NCBI GenBank assembly: GCA_003342815.1
Contig: PTEX01000060.1
Span: 1,810,244-1,874,243 of the forward strand
DNA length: 64,000 nt
DNA from: Eudromia elegans
Lineage: Eukaryota; Chordata; Aves; Tinamiformes; Tinamidae
Direction of reading: 5' to 3'
Shown here: positions 28,001 to 39,431 of the stretch, piece by piece
How the letters are laid out: each line of letters starts with the position of its first letter
Numbering within the stretch: the first letter of the stretch is position 1
The notes under the pieces: model-generated
The model's input: only the letters and a program-made list of their open reading frames with translations
What the model was told of the DNA's origin: nothing
The model's database searches: none
Program-made: the position numbers and the translations under genes

Positions 28001-30472
28001 AGAGGTGCCCTCCCACGGCAAACCTCCCACCTCATCCTCAAGAAACGTGAGGTAATGCAATTCTCCAGCTTCCAACACCCACTCCTTATTAATACTGCAC
28101 CTGCACCCTCACGTACACACAAGTTTTCTTCAGAAAGATAGCTCAGAGTAAGGTAAATGGGATTTTACAGAAAATATTTCCTTTTTTTATTTTTTTTCTC
28201 CATCAAGGAGTGATCATTATCCCCACAGTATAGCTCGGATTAAATATACATACCTCATCAAACCTCTCCTGCAGCCAGGGAATTCGCTATGAATAATTAA
28301 TTAAGTAGAGTTTAATCAGCAGCGATCATGACAAGAGCTCCACTGGTGTGTTTGTAGGAGCATCTTGAAGCAAAGCTGCTTTCTGTTTTCATCAAAACTC
28401 CCATGAGCCGGTGCCATGCGGCTCTAGTTTTCCCAGTAGGAGAAATCAGCCACTTTCAGATTTAGAATGTCAGGATGTTTTTCTTCTGAATCTTAAAAAC
28501 AAAGTGCTCTGTTAAGTAGCCTTGGTGTTTTACCATGTTTCCTCTCATTTTAGATGAGGCATTGCTTTCTGTCTGGTTTCACAAAATATCTGCCGTGATA
28601 CATGATAAGATCACACCATTTGTGCCAGAGCAACATTCACTTGATTGTAAAAGAGTTAATGCATTTCTTGTTCGTTTCAAGAACTACTACTTATTTCAGT
28701 ATTGTAATTAAAGCTGTTCTCAGCTTTATAGGAAGCCTTAGGGTAACAGTTTGTACATTCATAACACTTTCAAACAAAGGGTTCAGTGTTTGGAACGCTG
28801 CAGAGTTCTAGTTCTGTAAGTTAATTAGACCTGACTGGGAATTTTCCATTGACATTTTTTGACAGAAAACGAAGCCTTCAGAATTTCTACTTCTTCGGAA
28901 CATGAAAAACCTGCAAAATGCTGCATGCAAAGTTAGATATGCTGCTTTTTTGGTCTTTGCTTTTTTACTTTCTATTTGGAAAGCAAACCAAAACATTTAG
29001 CATTGACTGAGATGGACCTAAATGAGAATACTTTTAAATGAAGCGGTGATTTTCCTGTCAAACAGCTTAATATTAATTTAGATGGCCTCAGGGGGTCATG
29101 GGAGTTATAAGTGACGGACTCCCATTTTTCCTTCGTTCTGAGTTCTGAGGCTCTACTCCCTCTTTCATGATGCTCTGCATCTTTGCCCTCTGGTTGAACT
29201 GCTTCAGTGTCTCATGGGAATCACTTGATGCAGATGCATCACAGGAAATGTAGCTTGTACTCAAAAACATGACACATAGGGAAGTGTGAGGAACCTGATT
29301 TACAGCTCCCAGGAAGCACTGCAACAGCTGTGTTTAAAATCCTATGGCATTTTGTCCAGACATGACAAGTAGTAATAGATTTTCCATCAGGCCTCATCAG
29401 AGCAGAGAGAAAAATGGAAGTAGGTGCAGTTAGCTAATAGGATCAGCATCCAGATCACTGTTCTGGTTGAGTACCATGTGGAAATCTCATAACGTCTCAG
29501 TGATTCATCCCTGGTATGAAATGAGGATAATGGTTTTCCTTTCTTCCACTGCTGGTCTCTTTTGGGCTATTCACATGGTAAGGTCTTCAAACTGGAGGCA
29601 GCATCTTATGTTATTAGACTCAGTGCTGAGTCTAATTCAGCCTCTAAGTCTAGCACCAGAGTAATAGGGATGATATCATAGATGGGCACACAGAGTCCCA
29701 TAGTCTTCAGGTCTCACTACATTTCACTGTCAGTATTTTTATATTCTTATGCTTGTAGGAAAAGGAAACTTTTCCTTACATACTTTCTTTTGCTTACAAA
29801 TTGACAGAAATAAGTGAAGAATAACCAGTGGCATGCATTGGACCTTAGCACTCAGTCTTATTAATTTTTGTTTCTGTGGAATACTGCTCAGTGGTTTAAA
29901 TGATATTTTGGAGAAAAGAAAGTGTCTACCCTAAAGGTCTTCAGATTTAAATGAGACAAGAAACAGATTTAGAAAGCCAGATGGAGGAGCGCAGGGAAGC
30001 AAAAGGACAGTCTTGGTCGGTGTGACTGTCAGTGGTATCTCTATTCCCACTGTTTAAGCACTGTGATTTTTCTGTAGGCCTGGCAGGCAAGAAATTCTTT
30101 GTGGTGAAATAGAATAAAAACAATAAATGTAAATTTAATTGCTAGATTTTCTGAAAAGAAAGAATAGCTTGAAAGAAGATATGAAGATCATCTCATTGCG
30201 TAGATTGACAATTAATTAAAAAAGATAAAACCAAAAACAAACAAAAGTACATTTAGCTGATCTGTGATCCTTTGATCTCAGTAATGTTTATTGTCAGTTT
30301 TGCCACACATTCTCCTGAGTCACCAGAAGAAATTTCATCACAGGGTAACTTTTACCTTTCATTATACTTAAAATATTGCTGGTGTGCAGACTGCATTGCA
30401 AAGTAATGCTGGTTTTAGTGACTGTTTTTTTTTCACATGTATTTGAAATGTGACACCTAAAAATACATTCTA

Positions 30473-30491
30473 AATATATATATATATATAT
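30473..30491. repeat. (TA)n microsatellite
   Basis: About nine TA units, some 350 bp upstream of the exon. Confidence 0.9.
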
Positions 30492-30810
30492 TTAAGCAAA
30501 CCGTGGAACAAATGACAAGTTTCAGTCAAGAAAAACAGAAGGGCATATGTAATTTATACATACATTGTTGCAGACCAGATACTCCAGATATTCAGGTGCC
30601 TAAAAGCCTTTGGTTCCTAGGGAGATACAGATGAGTAATCGCAACTGAGATTCCTAAGAGGTTTTGTTGGTCTTGACTTGTGAAATAGATAAATAAATTA
30701 AAATATTAATGTTATTTTGTAAAAAATTGACATATTGATCCCTCTGCAGATGAATTATGTATCCTTTAAATTACTTATTCTTTCCAAAGCAAGCAGAACA
30801 TCTGCAGACC

Positions 30811-31101
<291 letters not shown>

Positions 31102-32201
31102 AACGCTGCGTAATTACGGACGGTCTCTCTCCCAAGTAGTGCAAAATAAATGATGGTCCAGTGAAGCGTGCATGAAACACGTATTCATCATCTCTGCTAA
31201 ACACACACATATGACAGTGTGGCAGTGACAATGACAGTGGGCATCTCTTAGTGATGCATATGCAAGAGGCATGCAATGTTTGCAAAGGTACACCAGAGAA
31301 ACACAAGACTGCTTAGCCAGTTCTAGTAACAACGTTGTGTAAAGCCAGATCAATGCACAAGCCTCTGATTTATGTCATTGCACTTTATTTGCATTGCTTT
31401 AACCCACACCCTGAATATCCACTTCCGCCCACGTAAATACACATCCTGAAGCTATACATCCTTTGAGCTACATTATTTTAAGAGATGATCTGACCTCTGG
31501 GTTAGGCATCTTCAAAGAAGTCTCTTTAAAAGGGAGAGACTGTTATCTACCAGCTTTTCTCCTGGAGCAAACATGCTGATTTGTGCCTACCGTCCCGCAG
31601 GCAATGCAGAGGTGGTCTCTTCTCTTATGTGGAGTTTGATAATAATGGCCTGCTGTGACTACAGTGGTTGCTTGGTTTCCTATAAAGGGAAGAAAGGAAA
31701 ATTCACTCAGATATACTTATCCAACAGGAAAAGACTCTGGGATAGTTCTGAAGAAGAAAAAATAGGAGCAGATTTTTTTTATTTGCCACATATCAGCAGA
31801 TGGACCCTAAGAGGAGATAAGAAAAATAGTGTGTCTCACAAAACAAGCCCACCAGCAGTCAGCATATGTGCTTTGCTGCCTCGCTGGTGTGTGGATATTA
31901 GAAGGATGAACTTGTGAACAGTGCAGGAAAAAGAATAAAATGGTGTCAGTGAAACTAGCTGCCTTGGTGAGACTCTCAGTGCAATGTGTAATAAACACAG
32001 CTCTGCCCAGTTGGCTTGGTAGCTGCGATGGTTAGACTCTTTCTGCTGGTAGCCTCTGTCCAAAAGCAGCCTGTGGTGCACAAAAGCCCTTCCAACCTTT
32101 ATAAAGGAGGAAGCAGTCTCCATTGCTGCCCTTCTTTTCAAATGCATTTGCTCTGTAGACTCTTCTATGGATCATCTTGATCTTTTTCTAGTCTGATTTT
32201 G

Positions 32202-32224
32202 GAAGGGACTTCAGAAGTCCCTTC
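32202..32224. repeat. Perfect short inverted repeat
   Basis: GAAGGGACTT, CAG, AAGTCCCTTC: a 10-bp perfect stem with a 3-nt loop. It may be a chance hairpin. Confidence 0.6.
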
Positions 32225-35200
32225 TCAGCCATTTGTCTGAGAAATACCCAAACATATTAAAATATCTCCTTTTCATGATAAAGAAGCTGAGATTTCTATC
32301 ACAGTCCAAGGAGAAAAATAAGACCTTCTCAGGCATTGTTTGTAATAAGGACATTTAAAGTAGCTGACAAGTCGCATTCTAGAAAATGACTTGCATAGAG
32401 ACTTTCTACATGACCAGCTTAGTTGGAAAAACAATCTTGCTAGAGATAAGGGCAAAGTGTAGCAGATGCCATCATATCAATCGTCCATCATATCAAACTG
32501 GAACAGCTGCCAGCTGGAAGACCTCTGCTGTCCTCTTCTTCCCTAAACACAAGAACTGTCACTTCACAGCAGCATCTCACAAATTCAGGAGCAAAAAATG
32601 TATCATGTTCAGTAGCTATGGTGGCCTTGCAGATTCCAAAGCACATTTAATTTTTTATGGGATTTACTTATGCACAGCCACTAGAATTAGTTCTCGGAAA
32701 ACTTTTTATGATTAAGGACTTGGGAAACTGATGACTATGGATAAGACTGGAGCAACACAGCTTGGAGCTCTTCAAAAAACACAGAGTCTGGAGAGAACTG
32801 TCTTTATTCAGTGAAAAACAAACAAACAAAGAACCCCACTCTTCTTCTAGCAGTAGTGGGAATTGCCATGCCTAATTATAAAGAGAGTTATTATTCACTA
32901 TGTGACTTTCAGTCACCATCCCGAAGTTTCTTTCAGAAGTCAAAACTCTAAATTCTTTGGAGTTAAAACAGACAAATAAAAACCTCTTCAATTCCACTGG
33001 ATCAGTTTATGCATGTTTTTGTCTACAGAAAAAAAAAAATGACATATAGGGAGATCAAGGATCTGGAAGCATCTCATCTTCTTCCAGTAAGAACTGTTCA
33101 GATCTGGTATTAAAACCAGCTATTAAACATCAAAAAACTTCCAGTTTTGCCTACTAAGGACTTTTGCTTTGATTCTAGCCACCCGTATTCAGAAGCAAAG
33201 ACTTCTTTCAGTTCAGCAAGAATCATGTAGAGGAGACTGTAGAACGGTCCATGTAAATTCCACAGAAATGTTCCTTCTCTCAAAAGTGTTCTGTTTTTGC
33301 TCTGGGAGAATTGCTAGAGAAAATAAAAATCCAAAGCAAAATAAAAAACAACAAGCAGGCAGCTTGCAGAAAAGCCACCTGACAAAGGTGGCAGATGCAA
33401 TGTATGACAGCAATGTCTTTGTCTTCTGAGATCCTGATGGGATTTAGAGCTGTATTTCCCAGAATCTAGACATGCACTTTTTTTTTCTTTCTTTTTTTAG
33501 TTTAATTTCAGTTCTTTGGGTCTATTTGCTGTGAATATGTAATGGCTGGTCCAGAGCTACTCTGAGGTCATGGAGTGAAGCCTAAAGCACTCACATGGAC
33601 CCAACACCAGAACTAGGACAAACATAGCCAGAGTGTAGTGAGGACTTCTTTGTGCATTACATAGGGGCTTTTAGGAAGAGTTTGCATGAACAGGTGATTC
33701 AAACGCTCATAGGAGAAGAAGCTGTGTCTAACCAGCTCAGTAAATGAGAGATTGTGCAGCTAATTTATCCTGTGAAACTACACAGGAAAAGGGAGTAACA
33801 TGAAAATGCTCCCATCTTTGAGTTGCTGTTCATTAAATGAAGATTACAATAGGACAATGATAATAGAAAAGGCACTACCTATGGCAGGATGAAGGGGAAT
33901 TGGCCCACACTTCACATTTATTTGGCCCACACTTATTTGGCTCTCTCCACAAATTCATTTTGCTTCTTCTTTCTTCTGTTAAATTGAGAATTATTATTAT
34001 TATTAATGCACTAAAATTCAAAAACCACACATTAGCTTCATGGCTTGGCATAAGTACTCAGGTTTTCCATTTCTAATCTTTTTTTTTTTCCTTTTTCTCT
34101 ATCTCATTTTCTTTCCAACTATTTCTCTCTAAATATTTTCACCTGAGGCCTTGCACAAATAATGATAGGTTTGAAGAGTATAAATTTCATGTCACCTGTT
34201 TTTATGCTCTGCTAAACAGAAAATGGAGTGGCAAAAAGTGTACATATCAAATAAATCTAGACACTTGTAGAACCCCAACGAGACTAGAGGGAGGAGAAAG
34301 GACATCCTTCACTGAGCACTCCGTTCTTGATGTGCTGAAATTGCATTGCCTGCCAGTGACAGATGAAAGATAGTGAGCCATTAGTGATTGCAGCATTCCA
34401 GAGCTTTTTGACTCGTGGAAAACATTTCAAATGTTCAGCAAATATTTACCTCATCCACCTTGAGGAATTGGACTTAACCTCAAATAAAAAGGTGAGTGTG
34501 TTGGCTTTCAAGTGTGAAGAAAAGTGCCTTTTTTTAACCTAACCATTTTTCAGATTAATTGGACAGCAGGCTGCATCCATCAGTGCTTATTACTTCTGGC
34601 ATCCACAGGCCACATGCCAGGAGATATCCTTGCAGATAAAGTTGGTTAGAGAATAAATAATATGCACCCACAGAGCAGTGTAACCAACTTTGGAGCATAT
34701 TTCGGAGAAGAACATGGAACATTAATTGTGATAATTTTTTTAGCTGATTTTCAGCAGTTTCTCATTGTATTAAATAGTTGGTCCAGACAACTACTAGTCA
34801 CAGCTGAGCTCATCAACATCAACTACATCTGTGTTGAATGAAATAGGGTCAGAGAGCAGACTGCAGTGTTGGATTTTTTTTTACGTACTCCTTGGCATTA
34901 TCTCAGCCTGTACCAACTAACACTTCCAACCAGACCCAGACATGGTGCTGGTGACAGCATTCTCAGAGATGGTTCCCACGAGGCAGTTCGAACGTAGATC
35001 TTTTCAGGGGTCAAAGAGTGTTAAGATATGTGGATGCAGGCCTTGCCATGTCTTTTACCTCCAGGCCTGAGAACTGTCCTTGCTTTGTGAAAGTAGCTAT
35101 TGTATGAAAGCATAGAGCAAGAGATGGGATCTTTTGCAAAGGACCTGTAATTCTAAATGGGATACAATAGGGCTTCTCCTAACTTAAGGAGAGGAGAGGA

Positions 35201-36591
35201 TGAGGAAAATGAGATGGGAAAGTAGAAAAATTACCTACTCAAGGTCTCCAGCTTCCAAACAATATCCCAAAGTCAAGGTTGATCAGCAATGAACTACTGA
35301 GATTTGCTTTGCTCTACATGTTGCATATTCCACTGTGCCTATCATGCATCAGAAAAAATAAATAGAATTTGCTGCCTTGTTTGGCAAAAGTTAATTAGGA
35401 TGATTTGGAGTTTATTTTGTATAAAATGACAAAAGGAGACACACACAGTCAAAACATCCAGCAGATATGGAAATAGTTCCTAGAGCTCTAGTACTGATTC
35501 TTGTTTTAAAACTTCTGACTGGTAAAAACGTGTCCAAAATTCACCAAACAGAGTTATATTGTGAGTGGCTATTAGATATTTATAGGGCTTCTACAAATGT
35601 TCCTATACTGAATGTTTGTTAAAACATCTGGAGCAGAAGGACAGGAAATCCTGAATTACAGGCCATCCAACAGAATTTTCATGCTTCTTTGAAGTGCAAT
35701 CAGGAGTTGGTGTCCTCTTCCACAGATGTCCTTGCAACATCTAAGGATCATGTGGTGCCTTTTCAGAATTGACCAGATCGTCTGCTAGGCTGTTTGTGAG
35801 GATAGATAAACCCTCCTGAGCATGCTAGGATGGAAGATAGTGTCTAACTGAAGATGGGTAATGGGAGGAACACCTATTCTAGGAGCGTGATGATCACAAG
35901 GAATTCAAGTGTGATCCTGCCAGAGCAGAGAAGGCAGCTCAGGAAAGGTTTGTTAAGCAGTATGGTGGCAGAAAAAATGAATCAAATATTAGGAAACTGT
36001 ACCCAGAATCAGTGCCCATTCTTCTCAAAATATCACAAGTATTCTCCAACCTTTACAAATTGCTTCCAGAGTCTTGATTCTCTGCTAATAAAAAAATAGC
36101 TATTTAGCTCCCATGGAAAGAGATTGGAGGAAATTATTATCAGTTCTGAGTCTCTCAGACACTGCGACAAAAAGAACTAAGTAGAAAGTAAGTAATAGGA
36201 ATGAAGATAAGGAAGAAGAACAAAATGCAGAGGAACTTTTGTTCCAGAAGGTCACCAAAGCAGTTTGACATAAAGGAAATTCAGCAATACATGAATAAAA
36301 TCTAGAAAATAACTAAAAAGGGCTAATGTTTTTGAAGGAAAATAAAAGCAAGACACATGGGAAAGGATTTTCTTCGAATAATTTAGAAAGAGATCTGTAG
36401 TGAGACTTACAGAAGTACCTGCTAGATGAAAAAAGATCTCACCACAGAGGACAAAAATTTCCCTTCTGAAAGTGCTCTGTTTTTTGCATGTGAATGTGCT
36501 ATAGTTAACATGCCTTTTTCTGTGTTTGTTGAGAAATCTCTGTGAAATAAATGAGGGTATGAAACTCTGAAAACTAAAATATGTTTTAAAT

Positions 36592-36593
<2 letters not shown>

Positions 36594-36623
<30 letters not shown>
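36594..36623. repeat. Poly-T run (30 T)
   Basis: Thirty uninterrupted T residues. On the minus strand this is a poly-A tract, but no retrocopy body, gene similarity or target duplication can be seen beside it. Confidence 0.95.
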
Positions 36624-36625
<2 letters not shown>

Positions 36626-37462
36626 TGCTTCAGGAAAAAAAAATCAACTAAAACTCTTTTGTCTAGAATATTTCTAATGCAATTGCCTTTGACAAAAATG
36701 TGGAAGCTAACTACAGCATGTGTATGGAGATTTCTTCTTTGAGAACAAGATAAGCAGGTACACTTTCAGAGAGCAATTAAGCAATTTCATCTCTATCTCG
36801 AGTCAGTATGAGATGGTTGCTCACTTTTTTTAAATCAACAGTGGATAGGAGACTGTTACAGGCTCACCCAGATGCTGTTGTCTCTGACACAGCTCTCTGC
36901 AGCCCACTCGCCTATCTCTTGAGTTCTCTTGTTCAGGCTTCAATGTATAGCCCAAGACGCAGCTATCATATTATACCTAATAATTAAATGTACTGTAATT
37001 AGCAGTGTTAAGGCAGAATCTTCCCTGCCGCCCCCAAGGCAAAGTAAAGTGAAGGTTTGCTTTTCTAGAGCTGCAGAGATGACTAGGGAAATAACAAGCT
37101 GTCTCCCCTCCTGTACCCAAACAGTATCCTTAATCAGAGGTAAAGCAGAGTAGGTGCATCACATATAGAAGGTAAAGACTGTCTTGGCTGTATGCAGCCT
37201 TATAGCTCAGGGACCTCCAAGTTAAGCAATAGTATCTCCCAGCTGAGTGGTACTGAGGAAGGAGGCAGTGAATTAGCTGGCTGAGGCCATTTGCCCAGAA
37301 AGGAGTATTGACTGCAATGCAGGTACTTCTAGCACACGAAATATGTCAGAAATAAGATGAGCAGCAGAAATTACTTCTCTGGTATGAACTACAAAAGATT
37401 AATGTAAGGATGGATTCCCACAAGTTAATGCTTGGGGGATTTCAAACTGAAGTAATCAAAGT

Positions 37463-37503
37463 GGCTGAATGACAGGGCCCAGATACTGGCTAAATGACAG
37501 GGC
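37463..37503 (+). repeat. Short duplication at the 5' edge of the CR1 copy
   Basis: GGCTGAATGACAGGGC at 37463-37478 recurs with one mismatch at 37488-37503, offset by 25 bp. The second unit reads WLNDRA in frame from 37487, as expected at this place in CR1 ORF2. The first unit is therefore an extra copy at the truncation edge. Confidence 0.7.
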
Positions 37504-38513
37504 GAGAGAGTGGTAATCAGCGGTGCTGAGTCCAGCTGGAGGCCTGTGGATAGTGGTGTCCCCCAGGGGTCAGTCCTCGGTCCGGTCCTGTTCAACTTAT
37601 TCATTAACAACCTAGGTGAAGGGATGGAGTGCTCCCTCAGCAAGTTTGCTGATGATACTAAGCTGGGAGGAATAGCTGACAGCCCTGAGGGCTGCGCTGC
37701 CATCCAGAGGGACCTGGACAGACTGGACAACTGGGCAGAGAGAAACCTCATGAAGTTCAACAAGGGCAAGTGTAGGGTCCTGCACCTGGGGAGGAATAAC
37801 CCTAGACATGCCTACAGGCTGGGGACCGACCTCCTGGAGAGCAGCCCCGCAGAGAGGGACCTGGGCGTCATGGTGGACGACAAGTTGACCATGAGGCAGC
37901 AGTGTGCCCTCGTGGCCAAGAAGGCCAATGGGATCTTGGGGCGCATTAAGCAGAGCGTCTCCAGCAGGTCGAGGGAGGTGATTCTGCCTCTCTACTCAGC
38001 CCTGGTGAGGCCGCACCTCAAGTACTGTGTGCAGTTCTGGGCTCCCCAGTGCAGGAGGGATGTGGAGCTGCTAGAGAGAGTCCAGCGCAGGGCCACAAAG
38101 ATGATTAGGGGCCTGGAACATCTGCCCTATGAGGAAAGGCCTCTTCTGCCTGGAGAAGAGAAGACTGAGAGGGAACCTGATTAATGTATATAAATATCTC
38201 AAGACAGGGAGTGAGGAGGATGGGGTGGCCTCTTCTCAGTGGTGGCCAGTGATAGAACTAGCAAAAACGGCCACAAATTGAGGCACCAAAAGTTCCACAG
38301 GAACTTGAGGAAGAATTTCTTAACGGTGAGGGTGACAGAGCACTGGAACAGGCTGCCCAGAGAGGTGGTGGAGTCTCCTTCTCTGGAGAAGTTCAAAACC
38401 CGCCTGGACACCACCCTGTGCCACATGCTCTAGGAGACCCTGCGTGTGCAGGGGGTTGGACTAGATGACCTCTAGAGGTCACTTCCAACCCTAGGCATTC
38501 TATGATTCTATGA
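37463..38513 (+). repeat. CR1 LINE with partial reverse transcriptase and intact 3' end
   Basis: This is a 5'-truncated CR1 in the same orientation as GRM5, the longest copy here. The frame from 37510 to 38184 (224 codons) encodes the middle and C-terminal part of CR1 ORF2 reverse transcriptase: [20 protein letters not shown], then [11 protein letters not shown] with the catalytic Asp pair, then [12 protein letters not shown] and [14 protein letters not shown]. The apparent first Met is a GTG inside the domain and not a start codon. After LPYEER the frame is lost: about 14 bp usual in CR1 appear missing. The ORF2 tail resumes in another frame at 38239-38430 (VASDRTSKNGHKL to LDTTLCHML). The 3' UTR ends in ATTCTATGATTCTATGA. 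The endonuclease part and N-terminal reverse transcriptase are absent, so it cannot move on its own. Confidence 0.96.
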
Positions 38514-39410
38514 ATGTTATTTTCTTATCACATCCCTTTCCCTATTGCTTGAAATCTGTTCTTTTTCATAGCTGACTTATTTTTATAAAGAGATAAAACT
38601 AGGAGGTGACCTCCAGATTGAAAAATTAAACAGAGAGGCAATCTTAAAGACATTTCCACATTGCCAAGGGACGTACACCTACACCCTCTCCTGCAGGAGC
38701 GAGAATCAATAGGGGAGTTCTTGGAAAGTTTTGGGATATATCTATTTTCCTATAAAACATATATGTTTATGATAATACCTTTGAATTAAAACTCAGAAAG
38801 TCTAAAACTAGTTCACCTGAGAATATTCTCTTCCAAGAATCTTCTAAGAGAGATTGGAAGTGTTCATTGTGAATTTTCCGAGGTGAGTCTATTTTGAGGA
38901 TGAAAGAGACTCTAAGAGTAAGAAACTAAAAATATTCCTCAAATGATGAAAATACTTTCTTTTTAAGCTTTTTTTTTTTTAAAGTGGTTCTTTCTTCTTT
39001 AAAGCAAGATCTAAAGAGTTTAAAAGAAATTCAGTGCTCAGATACCAGCATGGTTATTCCATCATTTTGTGTAGGTTACATGATAAAAGGTAACTTCTTA
39101 CATTTAAAAAATAAGACTAAAAATGTGATCCAGTATATATTCCTAGAAAGATTTAGAGTCGTTCTGAGCAGGAAGAAAGTTAGCTTTGCCCTTGAGATTT
39201 TCTGATCTTTAGGAGAGCAACCACAGACTTCTGGCTAATGAGGTAAAACTACAGTGCTCTTCATTTAATGCTTGTCTTAATGTTTTTCTAAAAAAATAAA
39301 AATCCTCAGAAATTCTTTGTGTAGGTAAGCAAGATAAAAGCATTTGGCAGAGAATGGAAAGGAAGTACTAGATGGTTAGAACAGTATTTACTTATTTGTT
39401 TTAGCTTTGT

Positions 39411-39431
39411 AGCTACATGTAACATGTAGCT
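39411..39431. repeat. Perfect palindrome with a partial third copy
   Basis: AGCTACATGT, A, ACATGTAGCT: 10-bp arms with a single-base centre. Partial repeats of the arms (ACATGTAG, GTTACATGT) follow to 39450. The cluster is rich in ACATGT and TACATGTA. Confidence 0.85.

Larger units (their letters stand above)
19328..30810 (+). other. Intron sequence immediately upstream of the exon
   Basis: About 11.5 kb of AT-rich DNA with no recognised gene, RNA or mobile element. It has a small tandem repeat at 22006-22054, A runs (24414-24427) and a (TA)n at 30473-30491. The stretches 25070-25290 and 28200-28480 are less AT-rich and look like candidate conserved noncoding DNA. The stretch 27225-27480 is open in two overlapping frames on opposite strands but resembles no protein I know. 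Confidence 0.5.
31102..37462 (+). other. Intron sequence downstream of the exon
   Basis: No gene or mobile element is recognised. Long minus-strand frames that overlap the exon (for example 30842-31306) are shadows of its GC-rich codons. The stretch holds a small perfect inverted repeat at 32202-32224, a local direct repeat of TTTGGCCCACACTT-type sequence at 33899-33935, and the poly-T run at 36594. Confidence 0.55.

Noticed and set aside
36594-36623. Poly-T run as the tail of a minus-strand retrocopy
   Set aside because: No gene-like body lies to its right and no flanking duplication is visible, so it is treated as a simple repeat.
37510-38184. 224-codon frame as a possible host gene
   Set aside because: It is the CR1 reverse transcriptase, with no real start codon, lost frame at the end and a CR1 3' terminus downstream.
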